A stretch of DNA of 64,000 nt. It comes from Flavobacterium galactosidilyticum. Its GTDB lineage: Bacteria > Bacteroidota > Bacteroidia > Flavobacteriales > Flavobacteriaceae. The DNA lies in contig NZ_CP087135.1 in NCBI RefSeq assembly GCF_020911945.1, forward strand, positions 2,778,001 to 2,842,000. The letters are read 5' to 3'. The first letter of the stretch is position 1. Each line of letters starts with the position of its first letter. A model generated the notes under the pieces. That model saw only the letters and a program-made list of their open reading frames with translations, was not told where the DNA came from and did not search any database. Shown here in pieces: positions 17,366-26,297 of this stretch. The translations under genes were made by a program, and so were the position numbers.

Positions 17366-18199
17366 ATGAAAAAAATTGTAATAGCCTTATCAGTAATGGC
17401 TCTGTTAACTTCTTGTGTTTCTAAAAAGAAATATGCAGACTTAGAAGCTAGAAACAAAGAAACTCAAGATTTATTAAATACTGCAACAGTAAAATTAAAT
17501 TCTTGTTTAGAAGAGAAAGCGGGTCTTGTTGCTAGAGTTGATGGTTTGAAAGAACACAATCAAACTTTAATCAACACTTCAAAAGACATGACAATCTTGA
17601 CTACAAAAGGTGCTGCTAGTATTGAAAAAGCTTTAGAATCTATTAAAGAAAAAGATTTAAAAATAAGCAGAATGCAAGATGCTTTAACTAAAAAAGATAG
17701 TGTAACTCTTGCGGTCGTAACTAGTTTAAAAAGTGCGGTTGGAATTTCTGATCCAGATATCGAAATCAATGTTGAGAAAGGTGTAGTATTTATCTCTATT
17801 GCAGATAAATTATTATTCAAAACAGGAAGTTATGATGTAACTGACAAAGCAAAAGGTGTTTTAGCTAAAGTTGCAAAAGTAGTTAATGACAAACCAGATT
17901 TTGAATGTATGGTTGAAGGACATACTGACAATGTACCTTACAATGGTTCAGGGATTTTATTAGACAACTGGGACTTAAGTGTTAAACGTTCTACTTCAAT
18001 TATTCGTGTATTAACAAACCAATTAGGTGTTAAGCCAGAGCAATTAATTGCAGCAGGTAGAAGTTCATACGTTCCACTAGTTGGTAATGATTCAGCTGAA
18101 AACAGAGCTCGTAACAGAAGAACTCGTATCGTTGTTTTACCTAAAATTGATCAATTCTACGAAATGATTGAGAAAGAAATGAAAAAACAAACTAAATAA
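17366..18199 (+). CDS. OmpA-family peptidoglycan-binding lipoprotein
   Basis: Predicted outer-membrane-anchored lipoprotein that ties the envelope to peptidoglycan. A lipoprotein signal peptide ends in LLTSC at residue 17. A coiled-coil region rich in Glu/Lys/Ala follows (about 20-115). The OmpA C-terminal domain (about 140-265) contains the peptidoglycan-binding signature VEGHTDNVPY and the conserved NWDLSVKRSTSIIRVL and RARNRRTRIVV-type elements. It lacks the eight-strand barrel of OmpA, so it is closer to Pal/YiaD in design. Single-gene unit: its own -7 element before it and a terminator after it. Confidence 0.92.
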   Translation: MKKIVIALSVMALLTSCVSKKKYADLEARNKETQDLLNTATVKLNSCLEEKAGLVARVDGLKEHNQTLINTSKDMTILTTKGAASIEKALESIKEKDLKISRMQDALTKKDSVTLAVVTSLKSAVGISDPDIEINVEKGVVFISIADKLLFKTGSYDVTDKAKGVLAKVAKVVNDKPDFECMVEGHTDNVPYNGSGILLDNWDLSVKRSTSIIRVLTNQLGVKPEQLIAAGRSSYVPLVGNDSAENRARNRRTRIVVLPKIDQFYEMIEKEMKKQTK

Positions 18200-18247
18200 T
18201 ATAGTATTCAGTGAACATTAATTAGTGTTCAGTCTACTTATAATACT

Positions 18248-18275
18248 AAAACGTCTTGATTTCTCAAGACGTTTT
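18248..18275. terminator. Bidirectional terminator
   Basis: The 12-bp stem AAAACGTCTTGA / TCAAGACGTTTT (18248-18259, 18264-18275) with a 4-base loop lies between the OmpA-type gene and the convergent LytTR gene, and touches the latter's stop codon. Confidence 0.9.
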
Positions 18276-19012
18276 TATTTTTTATACCATTCTAAAAAGG
18301 TCCTTATTCTTAATCGGCTGACCACAAAATTAAATTCTTTTGCATCAGGAATTTGAAGTATCATTTGGGTGTCATTTTTCAATGCTGAGATATATTTTTT
18401 ATTGACCAGAAACTTTCGGTTAATTCTAAAAAACGACTCTGGCGCGAGCTGTTGCTCTAAGTTATCTAAAGAATTATTGATTGTAAATTGCCTGGATTGA
18501 TTGGTCAAAATAAAAGAAGCATTGGCATCACTAAAAAAACAAATCACTTCATCGGATTCGATTTTTTTCAGATGATTCCCAGAAGAAACTAGGAAGGAGG
18601 TCTTAAATTTATTTTCTATATTTTCTTCCAAAAATCTCCAGTTCGACGCATTTGCAAAACCAGTTTTGAAAGCATCATATTTTGAAATCATTTTATCCAA
18701 CTTAGACTCATCAATGGGTTTCAAAAGATAATCAATAGCATTATAATTGAATGCCTTCAGCGCAAATTCATCATAAGCCGTGGTGAAAACAATCTTGGAT
18801 TTTATTTGAATGCTATCCAATATTCTAAAACAATTTCCGTCCCTCAATTTGATATCCATGAAAACCAAATCGGGATGATTATTTTCTTCAAACCACCTCA
18901 AAGCACTGACAACCGAAGTTAGAACGACTAACACCGTGAAGTCTTTTTCAATCAATAGCTTCTCCAGTCGCTTGGCTCCCGGAATTTCATCCTCAATAAT
19001 TACTGCCGTCAT
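18275..19012 (-). CDS. LytTR-family response regulator
   Basis: 245-residue DNA-binding response regulator. The receiver domain (about 1-120) has the acidic pair in IIEDE, the phosphoacceptor Asp in LVFMDIKLRDG, the TTAYDEFALKAFNYNAIDYL switch segment and the conserved Lys in LLKPID. The C-terminal LytTR domain (about 140-243) includes FFRINRKFLVNKKYI, typical of the fold. Its ATG overlaps the stop of the sensor kinase gene by one base (TAATG), so the two are translationally coupled. LytTR regulators in Bacteroidetes control varied targets; none is visible here. Confidence 0.93.
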   Translation of the reverse strand: MTAVIIEDEIPGAKRLEKLLIEKDFTVLVVLTSVVSALRWFEENNHPDLVFMDIKLRDGNCFRILDSIQIKSKIVFTTAYDEFALKAFNYNAIDYLLKPIDESKLDKMISKYDAFKTGFANASNWRFLEENIENKFKTSFLVSSGNHLKKIESDEVICFFSDANASFILTNQSRQFTINNSLDNLEQQLAPESFFRINRKFLVNKKYISALKNDTQMILQIPDAKEFNFVVSRLRIRTFLEWYKK

Positions 19013-20424
19013 TAGGATTCAAGTGTTAAAATGGGAAGACTTACTTGATGCATACTTGAAGTACTAACAATCTGAATTTCTTTATTAGTCAAAATTTTGT
19101 AGCGTTTATTAATATTTTCCAAACCTATTTGATTGGATTGCTTGTTTAATCTATTAGAAACGGAATTCTCAATAAGCAAGCCATCATCACCTGTTGAAAT
19201 TCGTATTTCCAAAGGACTCTCTTCGTCCATCTTGTTATGCTTAAAAACATTGTCTACAATTTCCTGCAGCGAAAGGGACAACATGTATTCGTTTTCTTTT
19301 GGAAGAGCGCTAATTTCAAATGAGAAACCATTTTCAAATTTCGCCTTATAAATTTCAAGATATTCTTTTATAAACTCCAATTCCTCTTTTAGTAAAACAA
19401 AATCATCGTTTTGATTCTTTAAATAATGACGATAAGTATTCGATAAATGATGACCGAATTCAACCGCTTTCTTAGGATTTATTTCGATAAAAGAAATTAA
19501 AGTGTTCAAATTATTGAATAAAAAATGAGGATTAATCTGATTTTTCAATTGCAAATATTCGGCTTCTTTTTTAGAAAAGGAATTGGTTAAGGTTTTTATT
19601 TTAAAATCAGTGTTCCTTTGGTTAATGCGATACAAAAGTAAAACCATTAATAAAGCAGGTGCTAAAGTAGAGGGGTCAAAAAATGAATTTAAATAAATAT
19701 TATCGTAAACGTGTATCTGTAATCTTAATAGAAAGGTCAGTGATAAAAAAAGTATTAGGACTATCAATAAATTGTTTTGTTTTAAAAATGGTAAACGTGA
19801 TAATCCCCAGATTAAAACTAATGAAACACTTGTAACCAGAAGGCAATATCCACATATTTCAAGAAAGATAGGAATTAGGTTATTTACGGACAAACGATCA
19901 AAAGTAGAGAATGCACTTTCTATTTGAGTTAATATTAACATCATTCCAAATAGGGATAAAACGAAACTTGTTAATATAATTAATTTAATATAAAAAAGTA
20001 TTTTTTCATCAAAAAATAATTGATCTGATTTGGAAGAGTATACCAGCAGCTTCGAGCCCAAATATTCAAGAGAGAAGATGCATATACAAAGAAAATAATG
20101 AGAGGTTACACCCGAATAGAAACTTTTACTAATCTCTGACAAATCGCCTAAAATAAGTCCATTATATAAAACAACCAAAATAAAGAGACTTGCAGCAGCT
20201 AGCAATAAATTACGTGTAATACTCTCATTTTTATTTTGCTGTCTTTCAAAAATGTAAACATAACTAAATGAAGACAACCCAAAATAACCTGAATAATAAC
20301 TAAAAACATACCATATTGAGCCTGTGAAATTAGCACCAAACTTACCTAGAATGGTACTAAAAAATACTATAAAAATAATAAAAGATAAGATGGTCAGTAA
20401 ACAAAACTTTTTAAATGCTTTCAT
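19012..20424 (-). CDS. LytS-type sensor histidine kinase
   Basis: 470-residue membrane sensor kinase paired with the LytTR regulator. The N-terminal half (about 1-270) is hydrophobic, with seven or eight predicted helices and no large extracellular domain, so it probably senses something in or near the membrane. The cytoplasmic His_kinase domain has the phosphoacceptor motif QINPHFLFNNLNTLISF (about 295-311) and an ATP-binding part beginning with LQEIVDNVFKHN. The N box is divergent and the final glycine-rich loop short, as is normal for this subfamily. No ligand can be named. Confidence 0.92.
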   Translation of the reverse strand: MKAFKKFCLLTILSFIIFIVFFSTILGKFGANFTGSIWYVFSYYSGYFGLSSFSYVYIFERQQNKNESITRNLLLAAASLFILVVLYNGLILGDLSEISKSFYSGVTSHYFLCICIFSLEYLGSKLLVYSSKSDQLFFDEKILFYIKLIILTSFVLSLFGMMLILTQIESAFSTFDRLSVNNLIPIFLEICGYCLLVTSVSLVLIWGLSRLPFLKQNNLLIVLILFLSLTFLLRLQIHVYDNIYLNSFFDPSTLAPALLMVLLLYRINQRNTDFKIKTLTNSFSKKEAEYLQLKNQINPHFLFNNLNTLISFIEINPKKAVEFGHHLSNTYRHYLKNQNDDFVLLKEELEFIKEYLEIYKAKFENGFSFEISALPKENEYMLSLSLQEIVDNVFKHNKMDEESPLEIRISTGDDGLLIENSVSNRLNKQSNQIGLENINKRYKILTNKEIQIVSTSSMHQVSLPILTLES

Positions 20425-20528
20425 AATGCTGTTTTTTAAAATTTAAATCAAAAGTCGGATGATTTGAATTTTAATAAAAAATAAAGATAGTGAAATGCAT
20501 TTATCGGCTAGTGAATGGTAAATAATCT

Positions 20529-21149
20529 TTAAATAATATCCAAACTCCCTTTCCCTTCCCTTACTACAATAGGCTCATCACCTGATAAATCAATAATTGT
20601 TGATGCTACATTATTTCCATAACCACCATCAATAACTAAATCGACAAGATTTTGCCATTTTTCAAAAATGAGCTCAGGATCAGTAGTATATTCTATAACA
20701 TCATCTTCATCACGAATTGAGGTAGAAACAATAGGATTTCCCAACATTTTTACAATTTCCAATGCAATAGAATTATCAGGAACACGGATTCCGACCGTAG
20801 TTTTCTTCTTGAATTCTTTTGGTAAATTGTTATTGCCCGGCAAAATGAAAGTATAGGGTCCAGGCAAAGCCCTTTTCAGCAACTTAAAAGTAGAAGTATC
20901 TATTTGACGTACATAATCTGAAATATTACTTAAGTCGTGACAAATAAACGAGAAATTAGCTTTTTCAAGCTTAATACCTTTAATTTTAGCGATGCGCTCT
21001 AGTGCTTTTGTATTGGTAATATCACAACCTAATCCATAAACGGTATCCGTTGGATAAATAATTAAGCCACCTTCTTTTAAAACTTTTACTACTTTGCCAA
21101 TAGCCGCTTCGTTAGGTTTATCTTCGTATATTTTTATAAATTGAGCCAT
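20529..21149 (-). CDS. L-threonylcarbamoyladenylate synthase (Sua5/YrdC/YciO family)
   Basis: Makes threonylcarbamoyl-AMP from threonine, bicarbonate and ATP, the first intermediate of tRNA t6A, later used with TsaE (6178 here). The 206-residue protein has the YrdC fold with GGLIIYPTDTVYGLGCDI (about 28-45), AKIKG and the KANFSFICHDLSNISDYV segment (about 64-81), GPYTFILPG (about 97-105) and the closing ATP loop GNPIVSTSIRDEDD. It has no C-terminal Sua5 domain. The length lies near YciO (206 in E. coli), so a YciO-like role is a possible alternative. It follows the uvrD gene by 60 bases on the same strand. Confidence 0.9.
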   Translation of the reverse strand: MAQFIKIYEDKPNEAAIGKVVKVLKEGGLIIYPTDTVYGLGCDITNTKALERIAKIKGIKLEKANFSFICHDLSNISDYVRQIDTSTFKLLKRALPGPYTFILPGNNNLPKEFKKKTTVGIRVPDNSIALEIVKMLGNPIVSTSIRDEDDVIEYTTDPELIFEKWQNLVDLVIDGGYGNNVASTIIDLSGDEPIVVREGKGSLDII

Positions 21150-21209
21150 TTTTTTATTTTATTTATGGTTAGCTAATACATTAACTAGAGCATACTATTA
21201 CTATCACTA

Positions 21210-23543
21210 TTACCCTATAATATCCAGTTTGGCAAATCGCAATAATAACTTTTTAATTCCGCCGACTTCAAATTTGATTTCTGCTTTTTTATCAGCACCA
21301 ACGCCTTCGAGATTTACGACTTGTCCTTTCCCAAAACGTTCGTGCATTACAATATTTCCAGCAACCAATTTATTATCAAATAAATTAGCGCTTCCAGAAC
21401 CTGCATTAGTAGAAACTGGTTTTAATCTGCGTACATTAATGTCCGCTTTAACTTCATTATTTGAAGGATTTGGTGGTGGCGTTCCTCCTATCGGTTTTGC
21501 AAGACGTAATTTAGATTTATCTACATCTCCAAAAATATCGCTATCAATCATTGGTTTGTATCGATAATTATTTTCAGGCGGTGTCATATATTCTAGATAC
21601 TGACTATCAATTTCTTCAATAAAACGAGAAGGCTCACTGTCAGTTAATTTTCCCCAGCGATAACGCGACTGTGCGTAAGTCAAATATGCTTGGTGTTCTG
21701 CACGAGTCAACGCTACATAAAACAAACGACGCTCTTCCTCTAGTTCACTTCTAGTACTCATACTCATCGCACTTGGGAATAAATCTTCCTCCATTCCTAC
21801 CACAAAAACATGAGGGAATTCCAATCCTTTAGCTAAGTGAATAGTCATCAGAGCCACACGATCTTCATCGCTAGTATCTTTGTCTAAATCTGTTGCTAAA
21901 GCTACATCTTCCATAAATTCAGATAAAGCTCCTCTAGCGCCATCTACTTCTTTTTGTCCATCCGTAAAATCCTTGATTCCGTTTAATAACTCTTCAATAT
22001 TTTGAATTTTACCCATTCCTTCCGGAGTAGCATCTTTCTTTAACTCTTGAACTAATCCTGTTTTTTTAGCCACATGATCCGTTACATAAAAAGCATCCTG
22101 ATTTTCATTAATCGCTTGAAAACTTTGAATCATAGTGACGAAATCAAGTAGCTTTTGTTTGGTTCCAGCATTCAGTTTTAAATCTATTCGTTCGATATTT
22201 TGCATTACTTCAAAAATAGAACGCTTGTAATGATTGGCTGCAATAGTTAATTTTTCGATAGTTGTATTCCCAATTCCACGAGCAGGATAATTGATTACTC
22301 GCATTAAAGCTTCCTCATCTTTTGGATTAATTACTAACCGTAAATAACACAAAACATCCTTAACTTCTTTTCTTTGGTAAAAGGAAAGTCCACCGTAAAT
22401 ACGATACGGAATATCTCTTTTACGCAAAGCATCTTCCATAGCACGCGATTGCGCATTGGTGCGATATAAAATAGCAAAAGCACCATTATTCAGTTGGTTC
22501 TGCATTTTTTGCTCCCAAATGGTACTTGCTACAAATCGACCTTCTTCATTATCCGTTAAACTGCGATGCACTTTTATTTTGGGACCAAAATCATTGGCAG
22601 TCCAAACTACTTTATCTAGCTTTACTTTATTTTTATCTATAATTGTATTCGCTGCTTCTACAATATTTTTAGTCGAACGGTAGTTTTGTTCCAGTCGATA
22701 CGTTTGCACGCCTTCATAATCCTTCTGGAAGTTCAAAATATTATTAATGTTCGCACCACGGAAAGCATAAATACTTTGTGCATCATCACCTACCACACAT
22801 ATATTTTGGAATTTATCTGATAACGCACGAACGATTAAGTACTGAGAGTGATTCGTATCTTGATACTCATCCACTAATATATATCGAAAACGATTTTGAT
22901 ATTTAGCAAGAACTTCCGGAAAACGAGTTAGTAATTCGTTAGTTTTCAATAACAAATCATCAAAATCCATTGCGCCTGATTTGAAACAACGGTCTACATA
23001 ATTTTGATAAATTTCACCCATTCGAGGTTTTTTAGACATCGCATCGGCTTCTTGTAATTCAGGATCATTAAAATAGGCTTTTACTGTAATCAAACTATTT
23101 TTAAAATTAGATATTCTGCTTAAAACCTGTTTGGGTTTATACACATCTCTATCTAATTGCATTTCTTTGATTATTCCTGAAATAGCACGAAGTGAATCCT
23201 GAGAATCATAAATGGTAAAGTTAGAAGGATACCCTAGATGTTCTGCTTCTGAACGTAAAATTCGAGCAAAAACAGAGTGGAATGTTCCCATCCAAAGATT
23301 TTTAGCCTCGCCTGCACCCACAATATCTGAAATACGCTTTTTCATTTCGCGAGCAGCCTTGTTGGTAAAAGTTAATGACAAAATACTAAACGCATCAATT
23401 CCTTGGTGCATCAAATAAGCAATTCTAATAGTCAGCACACGCGTTTTTCCAGAACCAGCACCTGCAATAATTATCATGGGTCCTTCTTTTTGCAAAACAG
23501 GTTCACGCTGGGCTTCATTAAGTTGATCGATATATTTATGCAT
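21210..23543 (-). CDS. uvrD: UvrD/PcrA-type superfamily 1 DNA helicase
   Basis: 3'-5' DNA helicase for nucleotide excision repair and removal of stalled complexes. The frame is open from 23600, but a -7 element (TATTTTTG on the minus strand, 23567-23574) lies inside that extension, so I place the start at ATG 23543 (MHKYIDQLN), giving 777 residues. All SF1 motifs are present: Walker A GAGSGKTRV, motif II VDEYQDTNH, QNYRSTKNI, LMTIHLAKGLEFPHVFV and VALTRAEH. The tail after about residue 690 includes a proline-rich linker and a PcrA-type C-terminal domain (VMHERFGKGQVVNLEG), which in PcrA contacts RNA polymerase. Confidence 0.95.
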   Translation of the reverse strand: MHKYIDQLNEAQREPVLQKEGPMIIIAGAGSGKTRVLTIRIAYLMHQGIDAFSILSLTFTNKAAREMKKRISDIVGAGEAKNLWMGTFHSVFARILRSEAEHLGYPSNFTIYDSQDSLRAISGIIKEMQLDRDVYKPKQVLSRISNFKNSLITVKAYFNDPELQEADAMSKKPRMGEIYQNYVDRCFKSGAMDFDDLLLKTNELLTRFPEVLAKYQNRFRYILVDEYQDTNHSQYLIVRALSDKFQNICVVGDDAQSIYAFRGANINNILNFQKDYEGVQTYRLEQNYRSTKNIVEAANTIIDKNKVKLDKVVWTANDFGPKIKVHRSLTDNEEGRFVASTIWEQKMQNQLNNGAFAILYRTNAQSRAMEDALRKRDIPYRIYGGLSFYQRKEVKDVLCYLRLVINPKDEEALMRVINYPARGIGNTTIEKLTIAANHYKRSIFEVMQNIERIDLKLNAGTKQKLLDFVTMIQSFQAINENQDAFYVTDHVAKKTGLVQELKKDATPEGMGKIQNIEELLNGIKDFTDGQKEVDGARGALSEFMEDVALATDLDKDTSDEDRVALMTIHLAKGLEFPHVFVVGMEEDLFPSAMSMSTRSELEEERRLFYVALTRAEHQAYLTYAQSRYRWGKLTDSEPSRFIEEIDSQYLEYMTPPENNYRYKPMIDSDIFGDVDKSKLRLAKPIGGTPPPNPSNNEVKADINVRRLKPVSTNAGSGSANLFDNKLVAGNIVMHERFGKGQVVNLEGVGADKKAEIKFEVGGIKKLLLRFAKLDIIG

Positions 23544-23566
23544 GGAAATTTTTATAGTATTGTATG

Positions 23567-23574
23567 CAAAAATA
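23567..23574 (-). promoter_or_regulatory. -7 promoter element of uvrD
   Basis: TATTTTTG on the minus strand, 24 bases before ATG 23543. It lies inside the longest open frame and so decides the start. Confidence 0.65.
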
Positions 23575-23660
23575 GCAATTTTGAATGAGGTTTTAAGCAC
23601 TAAAAAATAACTATTGATTAATTCATTATTGCTTTACTATTAATAAGATATTCTCCTCAT

Positions 23661-24428
23661 TTATTTATAAAATACATCATAAGAAAAACGGATTAATGTT
23701 CCTATCACTACTATTAAAAAGAAAACACGAATAAAGCTATTTCCTTTATTAATGGCAAGTTTTGCTCCAATCCAACCCCCTAAAGCATTACTAGCAGCCA
23801 TAGGCAGTGCAATTGCCCAAATTATTTTTCCTTTTAAAATAAACAAACAAATAGATCCAAAATTTGTTGCCAAATTAACCATTTTGGCATTAGCTGAGGC
23901 ATGCAAAAAATCGAAACCCATAATTGCAATAAAGGCTACCACTAAAAAACTACCAGTTCCCGGACCAATAAATCCATCATAGAGTCCAACAATAAAACTA
24001 ATTCCAATGGCATTGATAATTTGAGTTCTGGGGGAATGTTCTTTTTCAGCATGCTGACCAAAATTCTTTTTTGCATAGGTATAAATGACCAAGAATGACA
24101 AAACTACTAACAATAATGGTTTCATGAAATCATTACTAACATAAGTCAATAATGTAGATCCTAAAAAAGCCGAAGGAAAAGCCAAAAGCATCATAATGAG
24201 TAATAATTTCCAGTTCATATCTACCTTTTTAAGGTATTGATAAGCCGCAAATGACGTTCCACTAAAAGCAGGAACTTTTAAAGTTCCAATAACCGTGGAA
24301 ACAGGCAAATTAGGCAATAAAATTAGTCCCATAGGCGTTTGTATTAGTCCACCACCTCCTACAATTGCATCTATGAATCCCGCAGCAAAAGCAGCTAAAC
24401 AAAGTAAAACCAATACGTAAGTTTCCAT
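23661..24428 (-). CDS. TauE/SafE (TSUP) family membrane permease
   Basis: Predicted inner-membrane transporter or exporter of sulfur-containing or organic anions; the real substrate is unknown. I place the start at ATG 24428 (METYVLVLL, 255 residues), since a -7 element (24465-24472) covers the ATG at 24467. The protein is almost wholly hydrophobic, with eight predicted helices. It has the family's N-terminal motif GFIDAIVGGGGLIQTP (about 13-28) and its internal repeat in GLYDGFIGPGTGSFLVV (about 148-164). It is divergent from the 24558 gene. Confidence 0.9.
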   Translation of the reverse strand: METYVLVLLCLAAFAAGFIDAIVGGGGLIQTPMGLILLPNLPVSTVIGTLKVPAFSGTSFAAYQYLKKVDMNWKLLLIMMLLAFPSAFLGSTLLTYVSNDFMKPLLLVVLSFLVIYTYAKKNFGQHAEKEHSPRTQIINAIGISFIVGLYDGFIGPGTGSFLVVAFIAIMGFDFLHASANAKMVNLATNFGSICLFILKGKIIWAIALPMAASNALGGWIGAKLAINKGNSFIRVFFLIVVIGTLIRFSYDVFYK

Positions 24429-24464
24429 TACTATAAGTACTATTAAATTTCCAAGTATAAACGG

Positions 24465-24472
24465 CAAAAATA
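24465..24472 (-). promoter_or_regulatory. -7 promoter element of the TSUP gene
   Basis: TATTTTTG on the minus strand, 36 bases before ATG 24428. It overlaps the upstream in-frame ATG at 24467 and rules that start out. Confidence 0.62.
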
Positions 24473-24528
24473 CTATTCACAATCATTTATTACTAATTAA
24501 ATGAGGTCGATTTATAATCAAAAAAGTA

Positions 24529-24536
24529 TATTTTTG
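24529..24536 (+). promoter_or_regulatory. -7 promoter element of the 24558 gene
   Basis: TATTTTTG on the plus strand, 21 bases before ATG 24558. The open frame's first ATG (24501) lies upstream of it and cannot be used. Confidence 0.62.
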
Positions 24537-24557
24537 CTTTTCAAAATTTACATCAAA

Positions 24558-25079
24558 ATGGACTCTACAAAAATCATCGAAATAATTGCTTATACCTTGC
24601 CTTCGCTAATTACTGGCGGTGTTGCTTATTTTTTATTTGATTCTTATTTTAAGGATCAGCAAAACACCAGACGTTGGTTATTGCAAAAAGAAAATAAACC
24701 CGCTATTTTGCCACTTCGACTGCAAGCGTATGAACGCCTAACCTTGTTGATGGAGCGCATAAATCCGTCACAAATGATGGTAAGAATAAGTCCATTATCA
24801 AATGATAAAACAGACTATCAAAACTTAGTAATAGCACAGATAGATCAAGAATTTGAACATAATTTATCGCAACAAATCTATGTTTCAGAAGAGTGTTGGT
24901 CTGTAATACTTACTGCTAAGAATGCAACTATCCAAATGATACGATTAGCTACTCAAAACGAAAAAGTTACTGATGCTGATAGTTTACGGGCATTTATAGT
25001 TAGCGATTTTCTAGAAAAGCCAACCCCAAGTAGTGCTGCACTTTCTTTTATTAAAAATGAAGTTGGACAATTGTGGTAA
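24558..25079 (+). CDS. Membrane-anchored protein of unknown function (DUF7935-like)
   Basis: 173-residue protein, starting at ATG 24558 (MDSTKIIEI) as fixed by the promoter. One N-terminal helix (about residues 5-27, IIAYTLPSLITGGVAYFLF) anchors it in the membrane. The rest is a soluble, mainly helical cytoplasmic domain with PLRLQAYERLTLLMERINPS (about 52-71) and SEECWSVILTAKNATIQMI. From memory this is the flavobacterial family now catalogued as DUF7935. No catalytic motif is visible. It is a single-gene unit between divergent and convergent neighbours. Confidence 0.82.
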   Translation: MDSTKIIEIIAYTLPSLITGGVAYFLFDSYFKDQQNTRRWLLQKENKPAILPLRLQAYERLTLLMERINPSQMMVRISPLSNDKTDYQNLVIAQIDQEFEHNLSQQIYVSEECWSVILTAKNATIQMIRLATQNEKVTDADSLRAFIVSDFLEKPTPSSAALSFIKNEVGQLW

Positions 25080-25100
25080 AAGTAAAAAGTTTAGATTTAT

Positions 25101-26240
25101 TTATCTTTCTAATTTTTTATTTCTATCATACAATTGGCGTCCTAACTCTGCTAGGAAAGGCAAACTTATACTATCGTATTCATACTTGTTATCATTAAAA
25201 ATGCCATTTTTATTGGCTATAATTGTTGCTGAAAGCATAAATTCAACTTTATTCACTTCATCAACAATATAGGCACAGTCTATCATTGTACCATAAGCAT
25301 TACCTACTTTGTTATAAATCTTTATGTTTGAAGGGATATTTTCTTTAGTGTCTCCAAACATGAAAAACTTGCAATAACCATCGTAGTATTCGACTGCATC
25401 AAATCCAGCATTTCTTGGTAAATTCTGCATTGAAAAGAGAATGAATTCGCGATCTTTTTCAGTAATTTTAAAGCGCTCTTCCTCTTTGAAAACTGTTGGA
25501 AAAACGAGTCGTTTTAGTGTATTATGAAGCGTTTCCAATGGATAATAATTCCTTTTAGAAAAATCAAAAGGCTCATTAACTAATTTATCTTCACCATTTA
25601 TGTAGCCAATTCCTTTTTTGATGCCGTTTAGATCTAAAGGGATTACTGATTGATTTACTTTCGAAGGAAATATTTCAACGCTATTATCACCTTTAAATGT
25701 CTTTGTCGATTTGACAAACGGACTACTTGGATTAGTACCTGAAAGGCGATGACTCATTCTAAACGGCGACAGGCCCTTATCTTTCATCTTTTGATTCATA
25801 TAATCGAATCCTATAAACTCAAATAAATTGGTGCTTGCAACATTGTCACTTACCGCAAAAACTTTAGAGATTTCCTCTGAAAACTTTAATTTAACATTAT
25901 TTCCCTCAATTTGATATTCGGTGTTTACTGAAGTATTTTTAATTGTATTTAACTTTTCTAATGCTAAAATAGCTATTGGAAATTTTATAGTACTCGCTGG
26001 ATAGAAATAATTATTAGCATCAAGGTTATAAGTGTAGTCCTTAAAGGAAACATTGCCTTTTTTATCTCTTATAATTTGAGTGTAAATAATTTGAATTTCA
26101 TGTTGCTTTACGTTGTCCATCACGCGTTTTATATTTGGATTTTTAGACGCTAAAGTTTTTTGAAGCACATTTTTTTGTGAAGTACAACCCACTAAGGTTA
26201 GTACTAAGAAATAAAAAATAGATTTTTTAAGTTGGATCAT
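25101..26240 (-). CDS. Beta-lactamase-like serine hydrolase lipoprotein
   Basis: 379-residue predicted lipoprotein (signal peptide ending LTLVGC at about residue 19) with a class A beta-lactamase / Beta-lactamase2 domain. All three active-site elements can be placed: SxxK as STIKF (about 82-86), SDN as AVSDNVAS (about 128-135), and a KTG-box equivalent, IYNKVGNAYG, in which Thr is Val. The protein is about 100 residues longer than a true class A enzyme, so resistance is not implied; a peptidase or esterase acting on the envelope is at least as likely. It follows the patatin gene on the same strand by 57 bases. Confidence 0.85.
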   Translation of the reverse strand: MIQLKKSIFYFLVLTLVGCTSQKNVLQKTLASKNPNIKRVMDNVKQHEIQIIYTQIIRDKKGNVSFKDYTYNLDANNYFYPASTIKFPIAILALEKLNTIKNTSVNTEYQIEGNNVKLKFSEEISKVFAVSDNVASTNLFEFIGFDYMNQKMKDKGLSPFRMSHRLSGTNPSSPFVKSTKTFKGDNSVEIFPSKVNQSVIPLDLNGIKKGIGYINGEDKLVNEPFDFSKRNYYPLETLHNTLKRLVFPTVFKEEERFKITEKDREFILFSMQNLPRNAGFDAVEYYDGYCKFFMFGDTKENIPSNIKIYNKVGNAYGTMIDCAYIVDEVNKVEFMLSATIIANKNGIFNDNKYEYDSISLPFLAELGRQLYDRNKKLER

Positions 26241-26297
26241 AATTGCTTTGTTAACTATATAATTTATCTTATTGATTCAGAAATTTTCTCATCTTAA

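Noticed and set aside
25101..26240. A beta-lactam resistance gene
   Set aside because: Although SxxK and SDN are present, the KTG box is altered and the length is atypical; the sequence does not support a resistance claim.
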